Shown here: positions 34,859 through 43,488 of the stretch, in pieces
Numbering within the stretch: position 1 is the first letter of the stretch
How the letters are laid out: every line of letters begins with the position of its first letter
Origin: an uncultured Bacilli bacterium
Lineage (GTDB): Bacteria > Bacillota_I > Bacilli_A > RF39 > UBA660
Direction of reading: 5' to 3'
DNA: 64,000 bases
NCBI GenBank assembly: GCA_947632085.1
Contig: CANRNY010000004.1
Coordinates: forward strand, 27,321 to 91,320
Program-made: the position numbers and the translations under genes
The notes under the pieces: generated by a model
What the model saw: the letters and a program-made list of their open reading frames with translations, nothing else
What the model was told of the DNA's origin: nothing
Databases searched by the model: none

Positions 34859-35509
34859 ATGACTAAAGCTGAAAATGTAATTAAATTCTATATTTTATGT
34901 AATAAATTAAAGGATGTTGTAAGAAGTGGTTGGTTAACTTGGAATATTCAAAAAGAACGAGTCGAAAGTGTTGCTGAACATATTTATAGTACAGAAATGT
35001 TAGCTATTGCTATGAAATCTGAATATCAAATTGACGTCGATATCGAAAAAGTAATTTTTATGTTAGCTATTCATGAAATAGAAGAAATTATTATTGGCGA
35101 TATTGAAATAACTGCTGCTGATTATGCAAGTAAAAAAGCTTTAGGTCATCAAGCTGTTCATCAAGTTTTAAAAGATTTAATAGATGGTGAAAAACTTGAA
35201 AAAATAATCCTAGAGTTTGACGAAAGAAAAACTAAAGAAGCTTATTTTGCTTATCAATGTGATAAATTAGAATGCGATTTACAAGCTAAATTATATGATG
35301 AACAAGGTTATGTAACTTTTACTAATCAACAAGACAATTATGAATACAATTCACCAATGGCTCAAGAACTAATTAAAAATGGTGCTACTCATTTCTCTGA
35401 AATATGGCATGCTACAGATGAAAAACTATATACGGAAAATAATGAATTTAAAGAAGTTTTTCTTTATGCCAAAAATAACGATATAATGCCTTTAATAAAT
35501 AATAACTAA
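34859..35509 (+). CDS. HD-domain hydrolase (YfbR/HDDC2-like)
   Basis: 216 aa. The order RVESVAEHIYSTEML, then LAIHEIEEIIIGDI, matches the HDDC2/YfbR group of 5'-nucleotidase-type HD proteins. The central HD pair is written HE here (His-Glu), and the following EE and GD residues are kept. A later Asp (CDKLECD) could be the last metal ligand. Probable nucleotide phosphohydrolase; activity unproven. Confidence 0.65.
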   Translation: MTKAENVIKFYILCNKLKDVVRSGWLTWNIQKERVESVAEHIYSTEMLAIAMKSEYQIDVDIEKVIFMLAIHEIEEIIIGDIEITAADYASKKALGHQAVHQVLKDLIDGEKLEKIILEFDERKTKEAYFAYQCDKLECDLQAKLYDEQGYVTFTNQQDNYEYNSPMAQELIKNGATHFSEIWHATDEKLYTENNEFKEVFLYAKNNDIMPLINNN

Positions 35510-35537
35510 TAAATGATTATCAAATAGGGGGTAAGTT

Positions 35538-37037
35538 ATGAGTAGAGTATATTTTTATCATGGTTTATCTTTAGGCCAATATTGTGCAAAAAATAATATT
35601 AATTATTCACGTATTCTAGCTCGTATTAAAGATTTAAAAAAAATTAATCCAGATTTATCAGCTGATGAAATAGTAAAAAAAGCTATTGAAGATTTTCAAG
35701 ATCCTCGTTGTCGTTTTACTTATCAAGGTATGTCTTTAAGACAGTATTGTCTTCTTCATGATTATAACTTTCAAAGAATCTATCGACAAATAAAAGATTT
35801 AACCGATATAGACGAAATAAATTCTAAATTAGCTGCTTACTTTGCCGATGATCCAACTAAACGCATTCCTCGTTATAAAATTGAAGGCTTAAGTTTAAAA
35901 AAATATTGTGAATTAAAAGGTTACATCTATCCTACAGTAAAAACATATGTCACTAATTTTCGTGAAGCTAATCCTCATCTTCAAGATAACGAGATTGCTA
36001 AACTAGCTATTGAATACTACCAACAAAACCATATTGCAAAAGAAATTTGGTTTTATCATGGTGAAAGATTAGTTGATTATTGTAAACGCAACAATTTATC
36101 TTATGCTAGTATCTTTAGTTATTTAGATCATATGAATATCGCTAATCCAAAAGATATATCTGATGAAGATTTAAATGAAGCTATTAAAAAATATCGTATT
36201 AAAATCCGTAAAGATGCTTTTAAAAGACTAAAAAACTGTCAAACCGAAGCTGATTATCAAGAAGTAATATCTACACTAAAAATTGATAATGAATCTATTA
36301 AGTTAGTTAAAACTTATAATTACGATACTATAAGAGCTATCTACTTTGTTTGGTATTTTGGTAAAGAAAAGAATGGTTTAATTACTTTAGATTTAAAAAG
36401 AATCAATACCGTACTAAAATGTGTTCGTCGTATTGATTTATTTGAAATAAACTTCCTACTCGGTTATTACTATTCAGGTATTTATGATACTCGTCAATTA
36501 ATATATAACAAAATCTTTTTAAGTATCCGTAAAATAGTTAGTGACTTATGTAAAAAATATAATATTAAATTTAATAGTGATTATCATCTTGAATTAAAAT
36601 CAGAAGCAGACTTACTAGCTTTTGAATTTATTGAAAGAACTAATTCTAGATATATAGGTCAAATAATTAGTTATATGAATGCTTATATTTCTAATTGCTT
36701 AAAAAGAAAAATATTAAAAGATCTTCAAGAAAACGATAATATAAGTTTAAATAAAAAAAGATATCTTGATAGTAAAAAAGAAATTATTGATGATTTATCT
36801 GATTCATCATCACCTATAGATCGTTTATACTTTAGTGATGAAATGTTTAATGTTATTAAATCACTAACCTTATTAGAACAAAAGTATATTTCATTAAGAT
36901 TTCAATACTTATTAGACGATGACGAAATAGCTGAAATTCTTAATATCCCACTAGAAGATGTCTTAATACTTCAAAGTCAAGCCCTAACAAAATTAAAAGA
37001 TAATGACCAAATAAAAAAATTAAAATTAAAAAAATAA
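35538..37037 (+). CDS. Sigma-70-like protein with four N-terminal helix-turn-helix-like repeats
   Basis: 499 aa. Four related units of about 48 residues occupy 6-53, 61-105, 114-161 and 172-219; each begins with (F/Y)YxGxSLxxYC, continues with xxNxxYxxI, and ends in a helix of the DxEIxKxAIxxY kind. The centre (about 290-420) is helical and reminiscent of a sigma region 2-3 segment. Residues 443-488 (LTLLEQKYISLRFQY, DDDEIAEILNIPLEDV) match sigma region 4. I read it as a diverged sigma or sigma-like regulator with an added repeat array. GGGGGTAAG RBS. No promoter class can be assigned. Confidence 0.55.
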   Translation: MSRVYFYHGLSLGQYCAKNNINYSRILARIKDLKKINPDLSADEIVKKAIEDFQDPRCRFTYQGMSLRQYCLLHDYNFQRIYRQIKDLTDIDEINSKLAAYFADDPTKRIPRYKIEGLSLKKYCELKGYIYPTVKTYVTNFREANPHLQDNEIAKLAIEYYQQNHIAKEIWFYHGERLVDYCKRNNLSYASIFSYLDHMNIANPKDISDEDLNEAIKKYRIKIRKDAFKRLKNCQTEADYQEVISTLKIDNESIKLVKTYNYDTIRAIYFVWYFGKEKNGLITLDLKRINTVLKCVRRIDLFEINFLLGYYYSGIYDTRQLIYNKIFLSIRKIVSDLCKKYNIKFNSDYHLELKSEADLLAFEFIERTNSRYIGQIISYMNAYISNCLKRKILKDLQENDNISLNKKRYLDSKKEIIDDLSDSSSPIDRLYFSDEMFNVIKSLTLLEQKYISLRFQYLLDDDEIAEILNIPLEDVLILQSQALTKLKDNDQIKKLKLKK

Positions 37038-37249
37038 CTGCTGAGATTTATCAAATTGCAACTAAAAAATCAAGTTATAATAATCAAAAAATATTCTTTT
37101 GTTTTAATCGACTACTACGAAACTTACTTAAAATAAACTCATCCAAAATAATTAATTTTAAATTTTTTTCAAAAAGTTTAAAAATTCGACAATAACCGAC
37201 AGCTGAGTATGTCATAATATCAATGTGCTAAGCTAGAGGAGGAATAAAA

Positions 37250-37459
37250 ATGGAAAGTAAAGTAAAATGGTTTAATAATGAAAAAGGATATGGGTTTATT
37301 GAATATAAGGAGAATGAAGATATATTTGTTCATTATTCAGCTATTCTACAGGATGGATATAAAACTTTAAATCAAGGGGACAATGTTTATTTTGATTTAG
37401 TTGAAACTAATAAAGGCTATCAAGCTAAAAATGTTCAACAAATACATCAAATAGTTTAA
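37250..37459 (+). CDS. cspA: Cold-shock protein
   Basis: 69 aa OB-fold RNA/DNA chaperone. RNP1 is KGYGFIEY and RNP2 is DIFVHYSAI; both are near canonical. GAGGAGG RBS. The 212 bases upstream hold no gene; a CATAAT -10-like box lies about 35 bases before the ATG, but I find no good -35. Confidence 0.93.
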   Translation: MESKVKWFNNEKGYGFIEYKENEDIFVHYSAILQDGYKTLNQGDNVYFDLVETNKGYQAKNVQQIHQIV

Positions 37460-37576
37460 GTACTTAATATTATTAAACATTAGATAATTGATTTACAAAG
37501 AAAAAATATTTATGTTTAGCACATCAAGAAGAGTAAATCATAGTTGAAGTTTAGTATTAATAAGTAAATTAAATTA

Positions 37577-37604
37577 AATAACTACAAATGTAGTTATTTT
37601 TTTT
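37577..37604 (+). terminator. Terminator before the hisS leader
   Basis: AATAACTAC/GTAGTTATT, 9-bp stem, AAAT loop, then T8. The T run ends inside the -35 box of the next promoter. Confidence 0.85.
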
Positions 37605-37631
37605 GACAAAATCTTTATTTCGTATTAAGAT
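37603..37631 (+). promoter_or_regulatory. Promoter of the his leader and hisS
   Basis: TTGACA (37603-37608), 17 bases, TAAGAT (37626-37631). Confidence 0.75.
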
Positions 37632-37655
37632 AAATTCATGAAAGGGAAGATTACT

Positions 37656-37715
37656 ATGTTAAAAGTCATAAATTTACATGTACATCATCATAATAATCTA
37701 CACTTGTTTAAATAA
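37656..37715 (+). CDS. Histidine-rich leader peptide of hisS
   Basis: ATG at 37656 follows AAAGGGAAG and encodes MLKVINLHVHHHNNLHLFK, 19 residues with five His (four CAT, one CAC), three of them consecutive. It lies right after a good promoter and right before an attenuator and histidyl-tRNA synthetase. This is the set-up of his-operon attenuation in enterobacteria; in Firmicutes hisS is usually T-box-controlled, and no T-box is present here. The peptide's role is to report His-tRNA supply by ribosome stalling (inference). Confidence 0.85.
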   Translation: MLKVINLHVHHHNNLHLFK

Positions 37716-37808
37716 CAATAAGTTATGGTAACAAGTGTTATTTGTGATGCTTGTTACTTGTATATAATAAATTAATTTAGAACTATACAAGTCGTATAGT
37801 TCTTTTTT
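37700..37808 (+). promoter_or_regulatory. Transcription attenuator of hisS (alternative hairpins)
   Basis: Five segments can pair in two exclusive ways. 1 (37700-37708, ACACTTGTT) pairs with 2 (37730-37738); 2 (37728-37735, GTAACAAG) pairs with 3 (37750-37757); 3 (37756-37764, ACTTGTATA) pairs with 4 (37784-37792); 4-5 is the terminator AGAACTATAC/GTATAGTTCT (37779-37803) with T6. A ribosome stalled at the CAT codons leaves 1 free: 1-2 and 3-4 form and the terminator is blocked. A ribosome at the stop codon covers 1: 2-3 forms and the terminator follows. All pairings are visible in the sequence; the logic is inferred. Confidence 0.75.
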
Positions 37809-37845
37809 AGTAATAAGCATCAAAATAAAGAAAGAAGGAGATAAA

Positions 37846-39147
37846 ATGATTATACAAAATGTTAAAGGTGGTTACGATTTTTTACCTAAAGAACAAAAAA
37901 TCAGAAATTATATTAATGATGTTTTAAAGAGTACTTTTGAAAATTATGGATATCAACCAATTGAAACAACTATTTTATGTTATTTTGATATGTTAGCTGG
38001 TAAATATGATGAGAATAATGATATTTTAAATGAAATATATAAATTATCAGATCAAGGTCAAAGAAAATTAGGCCTTCGTTATGATTTAACTGTTCCATTT
38101 GCCAAGTTTATTGCTTTAAATAAAAATGAAATTAAATTACCATTTAAAAGATATGAAATAAATAAAGTATTTCGTGATGGCCCAGTTAAAGTAGGACGAG
38201 ATCGTGAATTTACTCAATGTGATGTTGATGTAGTAGGTCTTGATAATCAAATGATTGAAGCTGAATTATTAAATCTATATGTTGATGCTTTTACTAAATT
38301 AAATATTGAAATAATTATAAAATTTAATAGTCGTAATTTAATGAGTGGTTTAATAATTGAAGCTGGTATCCCAACTGAACTTATTTCATCAACTATTACT
38401 ATCTTAGATAAAATAGATAAATTATCTAAAGAAGAATTAACTACAGAACTACTTAAAATAAACTTATCAGATAACCAAATAAAAACATTATTAGATTATT
38501 TCACTTTAGATTTAAATAAATTAAATAAGAAATTTAAAGATACTAATAACGAATTAATAAGTATTGGTTTAACTGAACTAAATAACTTAGTAGATTATCT
38601 AAAAGTTTTAGGAATTGAAGATTACTGTGTTTTTACTTCTTCCTTAGCTCGTGGTCAAGATTACTATACTGGTAATGTTTTTGAAGTCTATGAAAAAAAC
38701 GGTCGTTTAACTGGTGCTATCGGAGGTGGTGGCCGCTACGATAAAATGATTACTGACTTTATAGACGATGGACTTACATATCCTGCCGTAGGTATCAGTT
38801 TTGGCTTAACATCAATTTTTGAACTTTTAAAAGACGATGAACAATTAAATAGTAATGTCACTCTAGATTTATATATTATTCCTTTAGGTACTAAAGCTGA
38901 AAGTTTAAAAATTGCTAATAAATTACGTCAATATAATTTAAATATCGATATTGAAATGACTGATAAAAAAATTAAAAAGAGTTTAGATTATTGTAATAAA
39001 GAAAATATTCCTTATGTTATTATTCTTGGTGAAGATGAACTTAATAAAAAAACATTTAACTTAAAAAATATGCTAACTAAAGAAGAATATGAAATAAATC
39101 TAAATAATCTTGAAGAAGTCGCTAAAATAATAAAAAAGGGTAGATAA
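37846..39147 (+). CDS. hisS: Histidyl-tRNA synthetase
   Basis: 433 aa class II synthetase. Motif 2 region FKRYEINKVFRDGPVKVGR (read to Arg), the HisA-type LARGQDYYTGNVFEV and motif 3 region AIGGGGRYDKMI are all present, with a C-terminal anticodon-binding domain. The N-terminal GGYDFLP is typical of HisRS rather than of the HisZ regulatory paralogue. AGAAGGAG RBS. Controlled by the leader-peptide attenuator upstream. Confidence 0.95.
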   Translation: MIIQNVKGGYDFLPKEQKIRNYINDVLKSTFENYGYQPIETTILCYFDMLAGKYDENNDILNEIYKLSDQGQRKLGLRYDLTVPFAKFIALNKNEIKLPFKRYEINKVFRDGPVKVGRDREFTQCDVDVVGLDNQMIEAELLNLYVDAFTKLNIEIIIKFNSRNLMSGLIIEAGIPTELISSTITILDKIDKLSKEELTTELLKINLSDNQIKTLLDYFTLDLNKLNKKFKDTNNELISIGLTELNNLVDYLKVLGIEDYCVFTSSLARGQDYYTGNVFEVYEKNGRLTGAIGGGGRYDKMITDFIDDGLTYPAVGISFGLTSIFELLKDDEQLNSNVTLDLYIIPLGTKAESLKIANKLRQYNLNIDIEMTDKKIKKSLDYCNKENIPYVIILGEDELNKKTFNLKNMLTKEEYEINLNNLEEVAKIIKKGR

Positions 39148-39166
39148 CAATATTATCTATCCTTTT
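39134..39166 (+). terminator. Terminator over the hisS stop codon, bidirectional
   Basis: AAAAGG-G-TAGATAA pairs with TTATCTA-T-CCTTTT; it covers the ends of hisS and of the convergent gene, with A and T runs on both sides. Confidence 0.85.
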
Positions 39167-39978
39167 AAAAACTTATTTAAAGCGTTTTTAACTCTTTTAC
39201 CAAATGTTAACTTTAACTCATTATTTTCCTTTTTTTCTTTTTCCTTTTCCTCTTTAGGAACTACTCTTATTGTTGTAATCAAATACTTCTTATCATCACT
39301 TAATTTATTAGTTTGTTCAAAATCCCCCAAAAATTCATTAACATTCATATTATTCATAATTAATAAACTTTGAACTGATTGTACCATTCCTCTTGGTGGT
39401 AATTCCTTTTCATCTAATTCTTTACCATCATTACGATATAAAAAAGCTTGGTAAGGATTTAAACCTTGTCTTACAATATAAGTATTATCAACATCATCAG
39501 ATGATATTACAAAACCTGTACTATCAATAACTTCAGGAAAAGGTATCGTAATATGTCCTTGTTTAAACCATAATACTCTTGGTAAAGAATAAAATTTATG
39601 TTCTAATAATTCATGTCTATCACGTAAATCCATATGTTCCTTACGTTCTTCTGGTTTATATGAATTAAACTCACTAGCAATCCCATCCATCTCATTTTGT
39701 ATCTCTTGTGCAGCATCTATTAATTCCTTTTCACTTAACTTATAATACTTTTTAAAATCTACTATCCAATCAGCTTCTTCAAAAAAACTAACAGCTGTTT
39801 CATCATCAAAACGAACAAATTCATTTCTATTAGAATCATCAATAATAACAGTCCCCTTAGCAAATACTGAAGTTACTACTACTGCTGGTACTACTTCTAC
39901 AGAATTCATTATTACTGCTAAATCATTCATTTGTACATAAACAACTTTTTTATCATTTTCTATATTAAATATTTTCAT
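39157..39978 (-). CDS. Unknown protein
   Basis: 273 aa, soluble and acidic. The N-terminal 60 residues are beta-rich (VVYVQMNDLAVIMNSVEVVPAVVVTSV); the centre is helical; the last 45 residues are Lys/Glu-rich and end in a basic helix (KRVKNALNKFLKG). The RBS is GGTGGTTTT-like. Family not recognised. Convergent with hisS, divergent from the NlpC gene. Confidence 0.5.
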   Translation of the reverse strand: MKIFNIENDKKVVYVQMNDLAVIMNSVEVVPAVVVTSVFAKGTVIIDDSNRNEFVRFDDETAVSFFEEADWIVDFKKYYKLSEKELIDAAQEIQNEMDGIASEFNSYKPEERKEHMDLRDRHELLEHKFYSLPRVLWFKQGHITIPFPEVIDSTGFVISSDDVDNTYIVRQGLNPYQAFLYRNDGKELDEKELPPRGMVQSVQSLLIMNNMNVNEFLGDFEQTNKLSDDKKYLITTIRVVPKEEKEKEKKENNELKLTFGKRVKNALNKFLKG

Positions 39979-40066
39979 AAAACCACCTGCCCATATAATA
40001 ACATAAATGATTTAATAAACAAATAAATAATTAATATGTTATAATAAAATAGTGAGGTAGATAGAT

Positions 40067-41116
40067 ATGGATTATTCATCAATAGCAAGTAGTATTAACT
40101 CTTCATTAACTGAGTTTGAAAATCTAGCAGGTAAATTAAAAAATGTATCATTTGGATCTGTATGGAGTGGTGATGCTTATAATACCCAATCTAATAATTT
40201 AAATAAAACTGTAAGTCATATTCAAAACGAAATAAATTATATCAAGAGTTTTACTGATGCTTTAAATAAACTCCAAGAATATAAAAATAATAGAGAATCG
40301 ATTGCTGAATTACGTTCTAAATATAATAGTTTATCAAATACAGAAGAAAACATTCCCGTTAAAGATGATATTGCCAATAAAATGAGTTCTTTAGAAACTA
40401 GTAATATTTCATTAAGAGCTTCTATTAAGAATATTTTAAGTTCAATAGCTGGTATTACAAATGAAATAGAAGTTGTATCTTATGTCCCAGAAGAGGATTA
40501 TAAAGCTTATGCGGAACAAATCGCTGATTTATATAATTGGAATGAACAAGGTCGTTTATCTTTATTAAAAGATTCACTATTCAATTATGTATCAGAAAGT
40601 GATATTGAAAAAGAATTAAGTAATATAAAAAGTCAATATACTGGTCGTAGTGCTGCCGTTAATTGTGCTGTCAATTTAATGTATATGGCTGCTTCAGCTG
40701 GTAAAAAGATTTCTTATAATTACGAACCAGACTCTCATTCAGCACATTATAGTACTCATAATCCTGAAACATTCCCTTTATATGATGTTGTCAATGGTAC
40801 AGATTGTAGTTCATTTGTGTCATGGGCCGTTAATCAAGGAGCTAATAATAACTTTACAACTAAATCTACTCAAGATTTTAAAAGTGTTGGTGATAAAATT
40901 AATTTCTCTAATGCTCAACCAGGTGATATTATTGTTTCTAATAATTCTCATGTTGGTTTAATTGTCGAAAACCATCCTGATGAACAATATTTCTTAGTTG
41001 CTGAAGAGGGTGGAAGCACAAGAGGTCTTGTTGTTCAAAAACGTCCTTATAAAAGTTTAGATAACTTTAAAGCTCGTGACTTATCTTATGTATATGGTGA
41101 AAAATATAATGCCTAA
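40067..41116 (+). CDS. WXG-like N-terminus fused to an NlpC/P60-type cell-wall hydrolase
   Basis: 349 aa. Residues 1-135 form a helical hairpin with a WSG turn at 33-35, like WXG100/LXG substrates of type VII secretion; there is no Sec signal peptide. Residues about 190-345 are a Cys-His peptidase: Cys247 in GTDCSSFVSW, the NAQPGDIIV strand, and His295 in NSHVGLIVE. NlpC/P60 and CHAP enzymes cleave peptidoglycan stem peptides. Export by a type VII system is inferred; the DUF4176 protein at 11089 points the same way. Confidence 0.7.
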   Translation: MDYSSIASSINSSLTEFENLAGKLKNVSFGSVWSGDAYNTQSNNLNKTVSHIQNEINYIKSFTDALNKLQEYKNNRESIAELRSKYNSLSNTEENIPVKDDIANKMSSLETSNISLRASIKNILSSIAGITNEIEVVSYVPEEDYKAYAEQIADLYNWNEQGRLSLLKDSLFNYVSESDIEKELSNIKSQYTGRSAAVNCAVNLMYMAASAGKKISYNYEPDSHSAHYSTHNPETFPLYDVVNGTDCSSFVSWAVNQGANNNFTTKSTQDFKSVGDKINFSNAQPGDIIVSNNSHVGLIVENHPDEQYFLVAEEGGSTRGLVVQKRPYKSLDNFKARDLSYVYGEKYNA

Positions 41117-41137
41117 AGCTTATTATTAAGCTTTTTT
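41115..41137 (+). terminator. Terminator overlapping the end of the WXG/NlpC gene
   Basis: AAGCTTA/TAAGCTT with loop TTAT, followed by T6. Confidence 0.8.
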
Positions 41138-41194
41138 CTTTTTAATTAAAACTATTTGTATTATAATAAACTTGTTATTAACACGGAGGTTACT

Positions 41195-41770
41195 ATGCAA
41201 GAAATAATTAATAAAGTTTATGAAGAAGTAAAAAGAAGATGTGAAGCAGAAACTAATTTTTATGGTCTTGGTGCTTGGGATCACCATATAGAACTTGTTT
41301 ATAAATTAGCTATTACTAACTATAAAAAATATGGTGCGCAAAAAGACATTGTTGCTATTGCTGCTTTATTACATGATATCGCTTCAGTAACTAATAAAGA
41401 ATATACAGAAGAACATCATATAATCGGCGCCCAAATAGCTGAAGAACTATTAACTGAATATGGTTTAGAAAAAGAAAAAATAGCATTAGTAAAAAAATGC
41501 ATCTTAAACCATCGTGGTAGTCGTCTAGTTAAAAAAACTACTCCTGAAGAAATATGTATCGCCGATAGTGATGCTATGGCTCACTTCTATAGTATCCCAT
41601 CTTTACTAGAAATGGTTTATGTAGAAAAGAAACTATCAATAGATGAAGGAGCTAAGTTTGTTTTATATAAATTAACCAGAAGTTATAATAAATTAAGTGA
41701 ACAAGGTCAAAAATTAATTGCTAAAAGATTTGAAGCTGCTAAATTATTCCTAGCTAATGATATTAAATAA
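41195..41770 (+). CDS. HD-domain phosphohydrolase
   Basis: 191 aa. Classic HD pattern: WDHHIELVY (first His), LLHDIA (HD pair), EEHHIIGA and LNHRGS (further His), and a late CIADSDAMAHF Asp. Small HD proteins of this kind are usually annotated as nucleotide or general phosphohydrolases. Start is ATG 41195 behind GGAGGT; upstream in-frame codons overlap the promoter (TATAAT at about 41163). Confidence 0.75.
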   Translation: MQEIINKVYEEVKRRCEAETNFYGLGAWDHHIELVYKLAITNYKKYGAQKDIVAIAALLHDIASVTNKEYTEEHHIIGAQIAEELLTEYGLEKEKIALVKKCILNHRGSRLVKKTTPEEICIADSDAMAHFYSIPSLLEMVYVEKKLSIDEGAKFVLYKLTRSYNKLSEQGQKLIAKRFEAAKLFLANDIK

Positions 41771-41800
41771 TGATAAAATTATAATAAGAAGATGATAAAT

Positions 41801-42679
41801 ATGAAAAGAAAATTTAAAGGTATTACAATTCCATATCATTATGAAAATAAAAAAGAAAATTATACTTGTTATATTTATAATGATCACGAATATTTAGATT
41901 TAAACTTATTATTTCAAGATTTTATTGGTCAATATTTAACATATCACTATGAAACTAAAAATAAACTTAATGAAGTACATAATTTAAGTGAAGTTTTAGA
42001 AGCTTTATTAAAAAATAAAGATACATTTAAAATTCCTAAAGAATATAAAGAAGAGTATAGTGAAGAAGAATTAAAATACATTAAAGGCCTTCAAAAAGAT
42101 TTAGTTAATGATAAATTAAAAATTGCTTATGATAAAAATCGTGAATTTAATAAGAAAGATTATCCAAGTACTAAAAGTTATAATATTGCCGTAGAAGTAT
42201 ATAATAAATATCGTCGTGCCATTATTCCTAAAAAAGTAACTTTATATAATCACGATTATTATGTTGTAGCGGGTGAATGCTTTGAATCAATATATCATGC
42301 CTTAGATTATGTCTATACTAATAATCTATATTATCAATTTGGTGGTACTAAAAAAGAAAATAACCGTAATCATCTTCATTCTCATTCTTTTGATGATTTA
42401 ATTAATTTGATTTTTTCTAATTCTGAAGATTTTAAAATTCATGTTTTTCAAAGACAATATTATAGTAAACAAGAATTAGATTTCTTAACTAAACTAGCTA
42501 ATAAATTAAAGAAAATGAATTTCCATAGTATAAAATTTAATCCTGATAAAATAGAGTATGAAGAATACTGGTATTTAAAAGATGAAAAGAAATTTATTAA
42601 ACTTTTAATAAATAATATTAGATGGCGTCGTTTAAATAAACAATATGAAAAAGAAGTATTAGAAAGCCATAAAATATAA
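41801..42679 (+). CDS. Unknown protein
   Basis: 292 aa, very Lys/Tyr/Asn-rich, soluble. A His-rich stretch (NRNHLHSHSFDDL) follows a short hydrophobic strand. ATG 41801 is preferred over 41792, because GATGAT before it resembles the local GGTGAT RBS. A TATAAT box lies 15 bases upstream. Family not recognised. Confidence 0.5.
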   Translation: MKRKFKGITIPYHYENKKENYTCYIYNDHEYLDLNLLFQDFIGQYLTYHYETKNKLNEVHNLSEVLEALLKNKDTFKIPKEYKEEYSEEELKYIKGLQKDLVNDKLKIAYDKNREFNKKDYPSTKSYNIAVEVYNKYRRAIIPKKVTLYNHDYYVVAGECFESIYHALDYVYTNNLYYQFGGTKKENNRNHLHSHSFDDLINLIFSNSEDFKIHVFQRQYYSKQELDFLTKLANKLKKMNFHSIKFNPDKIEYEEYWYLKDEKKFIKLLINNIRWRRLNKQYEKEVLESHKI

Positions 42680-42697
42680 TTAAAAAAGGAAATATAT

Positions 42698-43420
42698 ATG
42701 AGAAAAATAATTTATGTAACTGTTTGTATAGTAGCTATTTGTGTTTCATTAATTAAATTACCACAACAAAATTTTCAAACTGAAGCCAAAGAAGTTGCCA
42801 GTCAAAATTTATCGAATAATACTTATAACTTAGAGTATGATATGAGTTATACCTATAATTTAGAAAATGTTGATGATCTTTACGATAATAATGAATATAT
42901 AGCTATAATTCATATAAATAAGGTATATCCTAGTAAGACTTACCGTGAAAAAACTAATGAATATATAATGCCATATACACCAGGAGAAGCAACTATATTA
43001 AAAGAAATCAAAGGTGATTTTAAAAGCGATAAAATTAGTTTTTTAAGATTAGGTGGAGTAGTAACATATGATGATTATATTAAATCTCTTAAAAATGATG
43101 CTGATAAATTTTCAGAATTATTTACAAAAGATAATGTTCCTACTTATATAAACAGTCAAAAAAAGGGAGATATATCAATTGAAGAAGGCAAAACATATTT
43201 AGCATATATGGTAAGAGATTCTAACTTTCATAATTCAAATGAATATACAATTGATGCTTTCGAATATGGCTTAAGAGAAGTAAAATTCAAAGATTCTTCT
43301 TCCTTATCAGATTATTCAAATATAACAATAAAAAATAATAAAATTGGACAATACGAAAGCTTAAATTCTGCTGTTAATAAGAATATTTTAAAAAAACTTA
43401 CTACAAATGCTACTCAATAA
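42698..43420 (+). CDS. Exported protein of unknown function
   Basis: 240 aa. Residues 3-20 are a signal or anchor segment (IIYVTVCIVAICVSLI). The rest is a mixed alpha/beta soluble domain (YIAIIHINKVYPS, KISFLRLGGVVTY, GKTYLAYMVRDS), similar in layout to small Firmicute exported proteins. AAAAGGAAA RBS. No cysteine pair or catalytic motif seen. Confidence 0.55.
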   Translation: MRKIIYVTVCIVAICVSLIKLPQQNFQTEAKEVASQNLSNNTYNLEYDMSYTYNLENVDDLYDNNEYIAIIHINKVYPSKTYREKTNEYIMPYTPGEATILKEIKGDFKSDKISFLRLGGVVTYDDYIKSLKNDADKFSELFTKDNVPTYINSQKKGDISIEEGKTYLAYMVRDSNFHNSNEYTIDAFEYGLREVKFKDSSSLSDYSNITIKNNKIGQYESLNSAVNKNILKKLTTNATQ

Positions 43421-43435
43421 ATAACAAATAAATAT

Positions 43436-43461
43436 AATAAGTACACCTCGTACTTATTTTT
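43436..43461 (+). terminator. Terminator before the AraC-type gene
   Basis: AATAAGTAC/GTACTTATT stem with loop ACCTC, then T-rich. Confidence 0.8.
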
Positions 43462-43488
43462 CTATGATACAATATAATAGGTGATAAA

